A DNA stretch of 64,000 bases from Humulus lupulus (Eukaryota > Streptophyta > Magnoliopsida > Rosales > Cannabaceae): assembly GCF_963169125.1 (NCBI RefSeq), contig NC_084794.1, positions 152,530,858 to 152,594,857 of the forward strand, given 5' to 3'. The position numbers and the translations under genes are program-made. Shown here one piece after another: positions 55,632 to 64,000 of this stretch. Below the pieces are notes generated by a model. It saw only the letters and a list, made by a program, of their open reading frames with translations. It made no database searches and was not told the origin of the DNA. Position 1 is the first letter of the stretch, and every line of letters begins with the position of its first letter.

Positions 55632-56120
55632 TTATTTGGTGACATTATCACTTGAGTGGGCCTGAGGATCAATTGCCACTTGCAACTCCTTTCCGGGAAC
55701 ATCTCTCGATACACCCTTCTTTGCCTTGGTGATCGAGGCGTTGTAGCACTCCCTTGCTTCCCGCTGATTTCCCAATACGCATCCTACCCCTACGTCTGTT
55801 GGGAATTTCATGGCAAGGTGCCATATTGAAGTGACGGCTCGCAAGTCGACCAAAATTGGTCTCCCAATTACAACATTGTATGTCGAAGGACAATCAACTA
55901 CTATGAAAGTAGTGAGTAATGTCCTGTTAGCAGGTGCAGTACCTGCTGTAACTCGAAGCCTAATCGACCTTGTTGGGGTGAGGCCTTCACCCAAAAAACC
56001 ATAGATGGTTTGGTTGCATGGCTCCAGGTCCTTGACGGACAGCTTCATTCTTTCCAGCGAAGACTTGTACAGGATGTTGACCGAACTTCCTGTGTCGACA
56101 AACACCCTCTTAACCATCAT
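55632..56120 (-). pseudogene. pol: Aspartic protease region of Tat-B
   Basis: 162 codons read VFVDTGSSVNILYKSSLERM, FLGEGLTPTRSIRLRVTAGT, FIVVDCPSTYNVVIGRPILV and MKFPTDVGVGCVLGNQREAR. The DTGSS motif is the catalytic Asp-Thr-Gly of retroviral-type proteases, and VVIGRP is the usual later landmark. The protease would cut Gag-Pol in the particle. It follows gag (stop near 56160) and precedes the region leading to RT at 55604. Key residues look intact, but flanking stops cut it out of the polyprotein. Confidence 0.9.
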
Positions 56121-58559
56121 GTTGGCAATTTGTACGTCTATGACCAGCGGATCAGAGTGTGGGAATCACATGTGCTGGGCATCATCTTCAGAGAAGGTTA
56201 TCAATTCCTCCTCTATTCGAGCCTTTTTCAGAGCTCGATCCTCCATACTCATCATCTCGATGTCCTGGTCATGGCGTAGGGTTCGGGCATATCGTTCCCT
56301 TGCCATCCCATTGTCTCCTACAAGATGTGGGCCTCCGCAGATGGTGAGTAAAGTGCCTGCCACAGGAGCTGGCTATAGAGGTGGCGAGCATTGGTGTGTA
56401 GGTGCCTGCTCGTTGCCACCTTGAGCCTCTCGCTGAGACCCTCCTGCGACTCGCACATATCTTCTTAAATTTCCCTGCCTGATCAGGAACTCAATCTCGT
56501 CTTTTAACTGGTTACATTCATTGGTGTCATGCCCGTAGTCGTTGTGAAAATGATAAAACTTCGCCGTATCTCTCTTGGAGATATCTTTCCTTATAGCTGC
56601 GGGTCGTTTGTAAGGCACGCTTGAGTTGGTCGCCTGGTAGACTTCAACTCGGCTTTCGACAAGGGCCATGTAGTTGGTGAATCTCGGCTCGTATCGATTG
56701 CCTTTAGGGCGTTTACTCTCAGAAGCTGAGGGTTCATTGTTTGCCCATTTTCCACCAATCCTACCATTTCCATTCCCGTTGCCCTTGTCGTTGCCATTGA
56801 GCTTTTCCGACCCGTTGGCGGCTTTGGCGGGTTTTTCCTTGGGCCCCTTCTCTTTTGTTGGCGATCTCCCTTCATTGGCAATCGCGTCTTCGAGCTTGAT
56901 ATATCGATCAGATCGATCCAAAAACTCCTAGGTACTTCTTACCCCATTCTTTCTGAGGCCACTCCAGAGGGGCGAATGGCGCCTAACCCCAGCAGTTAGA
57001 GCCATCATCTTTCCTTCATCGCCCACTGTCTTGGCTCCAGCTGCTGCTCGCATGAAGCGTTGGACATATTCTTTCGAGGGCTCTCCCTCTTTCTAGCATA
57101 TCTCGACCAACTGGTTGGCCTCTTTGGGGTGTACGCGACCCGCGTAGAATTGTCCATAAAATTTCTTCACGAACATTTCCCAAGATACTATACTGGCAGG
57201 AGGGAACTTGAACCACTCCTAGGCGGTGTCAGACAGTGTCGCTGGAAAGATCTAGCAACGGGCATCTTCTGACACTTTCTGTATGTCCATTTGTATCTCA
57301 AACTTATTAACGTGAGATACTGGGTCTCTGTACCCGTCAAAGTTCAGCAATGTTGGCATCTTGAACTTACTGGGGGTTTCAGCCGCAACAATCCTCTGTA
57401 CAAAGGGAGTGCCCCTCCTCCTATCGTACTTAATATGGGATGTTCATCCCCTGACCTGCTGTTGTACCACTTGGTTCAGAGCATCAATCTGAGCCTGAAC
57501 AACTTCTGGGACTACTGGGGCCACCGGTGCCGGGGGAGCGTACTCGTCGTGCCTCTCATGGCGGTCATTAAGTACGTCCCTTAAATCATCGTCTCTACAT
57601 CTCTGCTCGCTAGCTCCTAGCCGACTAAAGATGTTATGCTGCCTAGGTTGCCCCCCAACGTTGTGGCTAGCTGGCTTGTTCTCTCTAGGTGAGGGGCTTC
57701 TGCCTCCACCTCTTTCTTCATTTCTCCGACCAGCATTTCCTCTGCCGGAATGGACTTCATTATAGTCATGCCCATCTCTAAATTGTGGCTGACTATGGCG
57801 TGACCGGCTGTTCACGCTATTTCCTCTTCGGGCTGGCATCTCTCGAGTGTCAGGGGGAGGCCTGCGCTGGTCGTTGGGTCTCCGTGCATTGTTATGCCGT
57901 GGGGGACCCCTGACCGCAGAGCCTAACTCGGTCTTCCTTCTGTTGGCAGAAGGACGCTTCCCCCTGCTCGGTAGATTCGACTCTTCGTCCCCTGGGCGTC
58001 TAGGGCTGCGGGGCAGTTGCCCGGCCCTATTCTGCCTCGGGTGTTGGGGATTGCCTTGACCAGCCTGAGATGGAGGTTGCTGCTCAAGATCCCTAGGTGG
58101 GGCATCATCTTGAGCCACAGGCGGCTACTCTGACCTTTGAGGGCTTGCCGGCTGGAGCAGAGAGCTAGGATTGGGACCTCTTTGAGGTGGCACATTTGGC
58201 GGCTGGTCTAGCTGGGAGGCTGGCGCAGCTTGACTCCAAGCCAATTGGATGGCTGCTTCAAGAGAGACCATGGCATCTCTCTACCGACGATCCATTTCCG
58301 CATGTCGCTCACTCAGCTCCTGGCGCTGGCGTTCTATTTCTCTTTGCTGCAGCGCCATTGTCTCTGCGACATTCTCCTGATTGGCCCTCAGATTAGCCAA
58401 CTCATCCTGCAACACCCCTAGCATTGCCCTCAACGTTTCGGAATCCAACTCCTCCTCTTCAAACTCCAAATGTGGTTCATTCTCAGCCACATTTGGGGGA
58501 GGAGGTTGGGATGGTGCAGCGCCAATAGCTTGTCCAGTCTTCTTGGATGTTTTCGCCAT
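56121..58559 (-). pseudogene. gag: gag of Tat-B
   Basis: It starts at the ATG on 58559 (MAKTSKKTGQAIG), 50 bases from the LTR. It is acidic and coiled-coil-like (LEFEEEELDSETLRAMLGVL, MALQQREIERQRQELSERHA). A long Pro/Arg-rich low-complexity part follows (58118-57444). The capsid core is split by stops across 57440-56930, with readable FDGYRDPVSHVNKFEIQM and EWFKFPPASI strings. Then comes IKLEDAIANEG and a Lys/Asn-rich tail with DTAKFYHFHNDYGHDTNECN (a CCHC-like segment whose first Cys is absent). About six in-frame stops are present. In intact elements Gag builds the particle; here it is a pseudogene. Confidence 0.85.
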
Positions 58560-58586
58560 TATATTTTCTTATAGTTTTTCGTCAAA

Positions 58587-58607
58587 CTCTCAATGAAAGC
58601 ACCAGAA
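58587..58607 (-). promoter_or_regulatory. Probable primer-binding site of Tat-B
   Basis: The coding strand reads TTCTGGTGCTTTCATTGAGAG right after the LTR end GGGTCAACA. Tat-A has the closely similar TTTTGATGCTTTTGTTGAGAG. Conservation at this position supports a primer site; the tRNA was not assigned. Confidence 0.55.
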
Positions 58608-60058
58608 TGTTGACCCTCGATTTGGCCAACAACACGGAGTCAAATATACGACAAAAGATAAAATGACAATTAAGAATTTAATCTAATGGGAAAGAAGAAA
58701 ACACCAAGGATTTGTTATATTATTTTATAATATAATGTAAAATTATATTATATTATAATATAATGTTTTAGATTAAATAAATGTGACAAAGTGTGTCACA
58801 TATTGTAACATATATTAGAGAGTTACAATATTTAGATATATGAGATATATCCAAATAATGTAACATATATGATGTTACAAATTTGTAACTTCCAAATATT
58901 ACCATTTATTGTGTAAAATTGTTGTTACACAATATTGAGATGAATTTCATAAAGTCATATGTGATATGACTGTTAGAGATTCAAAGGGTGTCTCTAAACT
59001 CTATAAATAGGAGCCTATAGCTCACTTGTAAGACACAACATTTCTATCCATTAGAGCACTTGGCTATAAACACCTTGAGGCTTGATAATTCCAGAAAGCT
59101 TTTCCTATATCTGAGAGAGATCCCTTAGTGCTTGAGTTAGGGGGAAATAAGCTTTTGGAGAAAGGTTTTAAACCTTGTTCAAGTTGGTGATCCCCAACCC
59201 TCTTTACTTAGGTTGTGTAAGTGAGAGTTTACTTGTGTTTCTGTTCTTCTTTTTATTCTATTGTTTTTCTTCTTATTCTCTTGTTCTATTTACTTGTATA
59301 TATTGTTTAAGAGTTGTAATCTTTTCTTTTGGTCCAAACACTTTATTTTACTTGTAATCTTTTGCTTAGAGTTGTATTCTCACTATTCTCTTCTTCTTCA
59401 TCATCTTCCTCATTTCCTTTGTTTATTTGTAATTTTCAGTTATAGAGTTGTAACTCATTTTAATCAATCATTATTTATTTGTAATATATTGCATAGAGTT
59501 GTAATATTATAATCATTTCCATTGAGGCAAAACAATTTTTCCTAACAGGATTTATAGTGGTTCGGCCCCAAAGAATGGTAATGACCTACGTCCACTTAGT
59601 GCTATTATTAATATTGAATCTCAAAGCCGTGATCAAAGAACTAGGGTTCTTGAGTTTCAGCAACCTTGAAATAATTACAATAAAATGATGAATAATCATA
59701 CTATAGCTCTCTTTCTCTCCATACTTAACAAAAAGATTCAGAGATCAAAAGTCCCCTTCTTGAGCTATTTCATGCATATTTATAGGCTCAAGGAGGGTTA
59801 CATGGGCCAATGGGCCATATCTTTCCTTAATAACCGCGTATCAAGGAAATAAAGAGGAAATATTCAATGCAATTATTACAGGATTACAATCTTAGAAGGA
59901 AATAAATCAAATTATATGACCAGCTTGGTCGTATCTAAAAGTTAAGCCCTAACGATGCGATGTTCCTCTGGTCGATAGTCGAACAGCACTTCTGCCACGT
60001 GTCAACCACATGGGAGAAATCCTTGCCACGTCATCAGCAGCCGTTTTTTGGGTAAACA
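58608..60058 (-). mobile_element. 5' LTR of Tat-B, split by a solo LTR
   Basis: 58608-58712 and 59553-60058 together give 611 bp matching the 3' LTR. The TATAAATA box (coding strand) lies at 59777-59784. The right edge TTGGGTAAACA at 60058 is followed by the CCATT duplication. Confidence 0.93.
58713..59547 (+). mobile_element. Solo LTR, 835 bp, with perfect target duplication
   Basis: Edges TGTTATATTATTT and TTTTTCCTAACA. GGATT is duplicated at 58708-58712 and 59548-59552. A plus-strand TATAAATA box at 59002-59009 is followed by GGAGCCTATAG. The downstream half is T-rich with TTGTAAT repeats, like an LTR R/U5 region. No coding sequence. Removing it restores the Tat-B LTR exactly. The superfamily is probably copia, not proven. 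Confidence 0.92.
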
Positions 60059-60063
60059 CCATT
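60059..60063. repeat. Target-site duplication of Tat-B (right), CCATT
   Basis: A perfect match to 47093-47097. Confidence 0.93.
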
Positions 60064-60386
60064 TATATCAACTCTTGTCTTGAATAGTATTGATAGAGCC
60101 GCCGTGGGGACCTATGGATCTATAGTTCTTGCAATAATTAATCTAAAGATTCCATAACTTTATTTTACTGCAAACTATTCAAGTTCATTTATCTCAAACA
60201 CAATCCTCCCATACCAATACGTGGTTGAGATCACATATATGAACTTAGGAATTTTTCTTATATATTTACTTAATATTATCACATAATAATATAGTCCATA
60301 AAATATATGCATAACAAATTCAATGTATTTATTTATTTCTTAAAACAATGTCTATTACATATGCTTTCAGGGCACAATTCCCAACA
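60064..60386 (-). mobile_element. 5' LTR of the copia element, 5' part
   Basis: This continues the LTR interrupted at 47098 and ends GGGCACAATTCCCAACA (TGTTGGGAATTGTGCCC on the coding strand) next to chromovirus codons. From CTTGCAATAATTAATCTAAAG onward it matches the 3' LTR near 39570. The about 450 bp that precede this point in the 3' LTR are absent, so this LTR carries an internal deletion. Confidence 0.88.
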
Positions 60387-61950
60387 CCAATGCGCTGAGT
60401 CGGAAGGGCCTAGGATAGTTGTTCAGTTCAAGGCAGATATTAGATAAGTTAGCTAAAGAGATGACTAGAGCAGGTATAGAGTTGGTGGTTGGTCGGTTAG
60501 CCAACATCACTCTTCAGTCTACGCTCCTTAAGAGGATCAAGGAGGCACAGGGGGAGGATCCCCAATTGAGAGAGCACAAAGAGAGTGTCTTAGCCAAAGT
60601 GGCTAAAGACTTTTCTATTTCGGAGATGGGATTACTGAAGTACAAAGGCCAGATTTGTGTTCCGATGGATTCTGGTATCAGGCGAGAGATCTTGGATGAG
60701 TCTCATACCACTCCCTATTCTTTACATCCGGGTACGAAAAAGATGTACCAAGATTTGAGAACTTTGTATTGGTGGTCAGGAATGAAGAGGGATGTGGTGG
60801 ATTATGTGGCCAAGTGTTTGACTTGTCAGTAGGTAAATGCCAAACATTAGAGGCCAGCAGGGTTGTTGTAGCCTCTAGGGCTTCCAGAGTGGAAATGGGA
60901 GGATATCACCATGGACTTCGTGGTTGGATTGCCGAAGACTGTGGGACAACATGATTCAGTGTGGGTGATTGTGGACAGGTACACCAAGTTTGCCCACTTT
61001 CTGCCTGTTAGGACAACTTATATTGTAGAGCAATATGTTGACTTATATGTGAAAGAAATTGTACGACTACATGGGGCTCCAAGGTTGATAGTGTCCGACA
61101 GAGACCCCACTTTTACCTCCAAGTTTTGGGAGAGCCTGTAGAAGGCTATGGGTACACAGTTGCAGTTTAGTACCGCTTATCATCCTTAGACGGATGGACA
61201 GTCTGAGAGGACAATTCAGATACTGGAGGATATGTTACGAGCTTGTGTGTTGGATTTTGGGGGATCTTGGAGTAAGTATCTCCCTTTGATTGAATTTTCG
61301 TACAACAACAGCTATTAGGCGACCATCGGAGTGACTCCGTATGAGATGTTATATGGGAGGAAGTGCAGATCACCCATCCATTGGGATGAGATGGGTGAAA
61401 GGAGATATCTAGGTCCTGAGGTTGTTCAAAGGACCAATGAGGTGATCGAAAAGATTAGAGCTCGAATGCTCGCCTTCCAGAGTCGGCAGAAAAGTTACTC
61501 AGACTTGAGATGCAGGAGCGTAGAGTTTCAAGTCAGTGACCAGATGTTTCTCAGAGTTCTCCCTTGAGAGGAGTGAAACGGTTTGGTGTGCGGGGCAAGT
61601 TGAGCCCTAGGTTTGTCGGCCCTTTTGAGATTCTAGAACGGGTTGGAGATGTAGCTTACATATTGGCAATGCCTCCAGCTCTATCAGGGGTTCACAATGT
61701 GTTTCATGTATCCATGCTCCAGAAGTATGTATCAGATTCTACGCACGTGCTGAGTTATGAGAACTTGGAGCTGGATCAGGATTTATCGTATGAAGATAAG
61801 CCAATTCATATTCTTGACCAAAAGGATAAAGTCTTGCGGAGCAAGACCATCACCTTAGTAAAAGTGTTGTGGAGGAACATCAAAGTGGAAGAGGCAACTT
61901 GGGAACTTGAGACAGATATGCGCGATTAGTATCCCGAGTTATTCAGGTAA
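60387..61950 (+). pseudogene. pol: Integrase and chromodomain-like tail of the plus-strand chromovirus
   Basis: It starts in the RNase H-integrase linker (NALSRKGLG). It then reads [20 protein letters not shown], the zinc finger [20 protein letters not shown] to CLTCQ, and the core [50 protein letters not shown]. The C-terminal [21 protein letters not shown] and [20 protein letters not shown] follow, with YPELFR near the end. D, D and E of the core are present. At least six in-frame stops (several in place of Gln) and a frame change near 61563 kill it. Its sequence closely parallels the integrase on the minus strand at 14.5-16.1 kb. Confidence 0.9.
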
Positions 61951-61971
61951 TTTCGAGGATGAAATTTCTGT

Positions 61972-61985
61972 AAGGAGGGGATAGT
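61972..61985 (+). promoter_or_regulatory. Polypurine tract of the plus-strand chromovirus
   Basis: AAGGAGGGGATAGT directly precedes the LTR start TGTAGCG. It is nearly identical to the tract of the 12-22 kb element. Confidence 0.88.
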
Positions 61986-64000
61986 TGTAGCGTCCCAAAT
62001 TTGCTAATAAGGCTTAGGGTCTTGATTAGCGTGCCTAGAGGGCAATAATTGATTTAATTATGTTCATAAATGAATTTGATAATTATGTGATTAGAAATGC
62101 ATGTTTAGGTGAATTAAATATGCATGTGGGCCCCATTTGGCTATTAGGGGCATAATTGTAATTTTCAGCCATAGAGGGCATAAATGCAATATTTGTGTAT
62201 ATTGTGATTGATACCACGAGTGAGTGGTGATATATTTGTGATGCACGATCCGGTACAGTCCTAGGGAGTAGTTTAGCTAGAAAGTCACAACGGGGTCGAA
62301 TACTCGGCTCGGGAGGAGCCTAGGGGTATTTTGGGAACATATTATGAGTTCGGGATTTATCGAGTAACGAGTAGTAGTTTAGTAATTATTTGGACATGTC
62401 GAGATTAAAAAGGGATTTATGGGAACACTTAAGGAATTAGCGGGATTTGGCAACTGATGAAATTTCCCTTGGTTGCACTTGAGAATTTAGATGAGCTTAA
62501 GGGGTATTTTGGACATTTGGCTAGGGATAGATTTAAATGCTTGAGTTGCTAAGATGTTAGAAGGAAAAACAGAAGGGGTATAACATTAACTCTCACACAC
62601 TCTCTCTCTCCCAAAGTCAGTTCTCGCTCTCTCTCTTTGATGTTTGAGAATTTTGAAGGAATTTGAGAGTCTTAAGCTGAAGAATTGAGGGATCTTGCTT
62701 GCTGTACTTAAGGGAAACAATTTAGGGGAGGAGATACCACAGAGGTAAGGGTTAATCTAACTTATTTTATTAGTTTTTGTTGTTGAATTCTGCTGGAAAT
62801 AGAGGCTTGCATGGGAGTGAGTTTTGATTTGAATTTTAGTGTTAGTGAGGATTAGGGAGCTGTTCTTAGGTGGATGTGATGTCTAGGTTGTGTGGACAAG
62901 GAATCCAGGTTCAATTATGAGTTTAAGTGATGTTTGAAGTATGGAAATGGGGTTTAGGCTCGAGGAAACGAAGGAAACATGGGAAATTTTATGGGTTTCG
63001 GGTTCGAGCCGCGACCCTGTTCTTCAGGCGCCGTGGCTCGTGTGTGTCGAAGAGGCTGGGAGCCTCTGTTTTCCTAAGCACGTCGCGGCACAAGGTTTGG
63101 GCGCTGCAGCCCGTGTCCACCCTCAGCAGAGAGGCATTTTTCCTTTGACTTGGGGCGCGCCGCGACCCTTAAGGGGGGCTGGGCCGCGGCTCAAATGCAG
63201 AATTTTGGCTGTTTGATGGTTTTTAGCTCGGGAACCCAAATGTTAAGGCTCGGGAAGGATTTTACCACCTGGTTTGGTAGAATCCAAGTTCCTGGAGACT
63301 AAAATTATATTATGAAGTTATTTATTGGGTTAGAACTTGATGGATGGCTATTATGAATATGTTGTGACTAGGTTTTCAACGAGGCTCGGGTTCGAGGATT
63401 GTGCTCGAGATTGCGGTGCTCAGGAAGCTTGAAACACAGGTAAGAAAACTGTTGTACCTGTAGAGCAGGGCGTCGCCCTATTGTTTGTATTGTAGGGTGT
63501 GACCCTATTGATTGAATTGCAGGGCGTAGCCCTATTGTTTATGTTTAGTATATGTTCAAATATATGTTGATATTATGCTATGTAATGCATATTTGTGAGG
63601 AAACGTCGAAGGCTGGAAACAGCGAAGGCCAAGAACGACAGAAAGCCGAGTACGGCAAGGGGTCGGGAATGGTGCTGAGCACGCGGAGTGCAAGTCATTA
63701 GGGCGAGACCCTCCTAGGTCACTGGAGACATCCTCTCGGTGAAGACTGCAAACCCAGGGCCTAGTAACACACCTGGGACGGCATGGCCGCTGTGTGTTTA
63801 GCCTATTGGCTGCTTTGCTATACGTTGTTGATAGATATGCGTATGTTATCTGTTTTGTGTTGAGTTTTCTTGCTGGGCTTCGTCTCACGGGTGCTCTATG
63901 GTGCAGGTAAGAGCAAGGGAAATGTCGACCAACCATGAGACGGAGAGCGTGGAGCGACGAGTACATGTTCGGCCTGCCTAGCCGCCACGGGCAGGGTTAT
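61986..64000 (+). mobile_element. 3' LTR of the plus-strand chromovirus (runs off the window)
   Basis: It starts TGTAGCGTCCCAAATTTG and matches 34603-36633 to the window end, so about 270 bases remain outside. It contains the shorter CT repeat, the GC module at about 63005-63190 and the three GGGCGT.GCCCTATTG units at about 63467-63534. Open frames at 62927-63216 are the counterparts of those in the 5' LTR and are not considered genes. Confidence 0.9.

Larger units (their letters stand above)
47098..60058 (-). mobile_element. Complete Tat-lineage gypsy element (Tat-B) with two nested insertions
   Basis: The 3' LTR (47098-47708) and the 5' LTR (58608-60058) are both exactly 611 bp once the solo LTR and its duplication are removed. 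By hand alignment they differ at about 32 of 611 positions (about 5%) with no length change. Coding-strand order is LTR, gag, protease, RT, RNase H, second RNase H, integrase, an opposite-strand gene, LTR. Perfect CCATT duplications flank it. Nested inside are an hAT-type MITE in pol and a solo LTR in the 5' LTR. Confidence 0.95.
39108..60386 (-). mobile_element. Ty1/copia element, nested in chromovirus pol and itself invaded
   Basis: Minus-strand order is 5' LTR (60386-60064 plus 47097-45747, split by Tat-B), primer site, long leader, one polyprotein (43853-39840), polypurine tract and a truncated 3' LTR (39825-39108). Protease and integrase lie before RT, the copia order. The right edge TTCCCAACA at 60386 abuts chromovirus integrase codons. 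The left edge is a deletion that took part of the 3' LTR and about 1.5 kb of chromovirus pol. Confidence 0.9.
34603..64000 (+). mobile_element. Plus-strand Tekay-like chromovirus, split by a nested copia element
   Basis: 5' LTR 34603-36903, primer site, gag-protease to the start of RT (37262-39107), a nested insert (39108-60386), integrase and tail (60387-61950), polypurine tract, and 3' LTR from 61986 running off the window. About 1.4-1.5 kb of RT and RNase H is missing at the insert. The left flank 5-mer is CCCAT within the LINE; the right flank lies beyond the window. Confidence 0.9.

Overview
The window looks like heterochromatic or intergenic DNA from a flowering plant, probably a eudicot. 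The sequence is AT-rich and consists almost entirely of LTR retrotransposons nested inside one another. I found no intact host gene, rRNA, tRNA or CRISPR array. Family resemblance of the polyproteins makes me think of Rosales (for example Cannabaceae), but that is a weak impression and not a demonstration.

Layout. (1) 1-10.8 kb is a mosaic of fragments: a broken Ty3/gypsy chromovirus (Tekay-like) gag with its leader and LTR, a gypsy polyprotein tail, a copia LTR piece, a 305-bp-arm inverted repeat, another Tekay-like LTR, a 39-codon integrase scrap, and an LTR-like block with a 33-bp minisatellite. (2) 10.86-23.77 kb is a copia LTR split by a nearly complete minus-strand Tekay-like chromovirus (12.1-21.8 kb, gag-pol with a few in-frame stops) and by a GC-rich LTR-like insert with a palindromic array. 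(3) 23.77-33.04 kb is a truncated minus-strand Tat-lineage gypsy element (called Tat-A here), itself interrupted by a copia LTR that holds a solo LTR of opposite orientation. (4) 33.04-34.60 kb is an L1-type LINE remnant. (5) 34.60-64.00 kb is a plus-strand Tekay-like chromovirus inserted in the LINE. Its reverse transcriptase and RNase H region has been replaced by a copia element (39.1-60.4 kb). The copia 5' LTR holds a complete Tat-lineage element (Tat-B, 47.1-60.06 kb, perfect 5-bp target duplication). Tat-B in turn holds a solo LTR (58.7-59.5 kb) and an hAT-type MITE (53.66-54.21 kb), each with a perfect target duplication.

The most interesting system is a gene on the strand opposite to pol in both Tat elements, between pol and the 3' LTR. 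It encodes a protein resembling the 'putative gypsy type transposon' domain (Pfam Transposase_28) with a C-terminal coiled coil. The two copies share intron boundaries that keep the reading frame, which suggests a spliced antisense gene carried by the retrotransposon. Both copies here are decayed.

Other recurrent structure lies inside the Tekay-like LTRs. Each carries a different minisatellite at about the same place, a GCCGCGGC-rich module with a hairpin in the two I compared, and three positionally conserved splice-donor-like GGTAAG/GGTGAG blocks in the ones I checked. Most in-frame stops can be explained by C-to-T or G-to-A change, as expected for DNA that has been methylated and silent.
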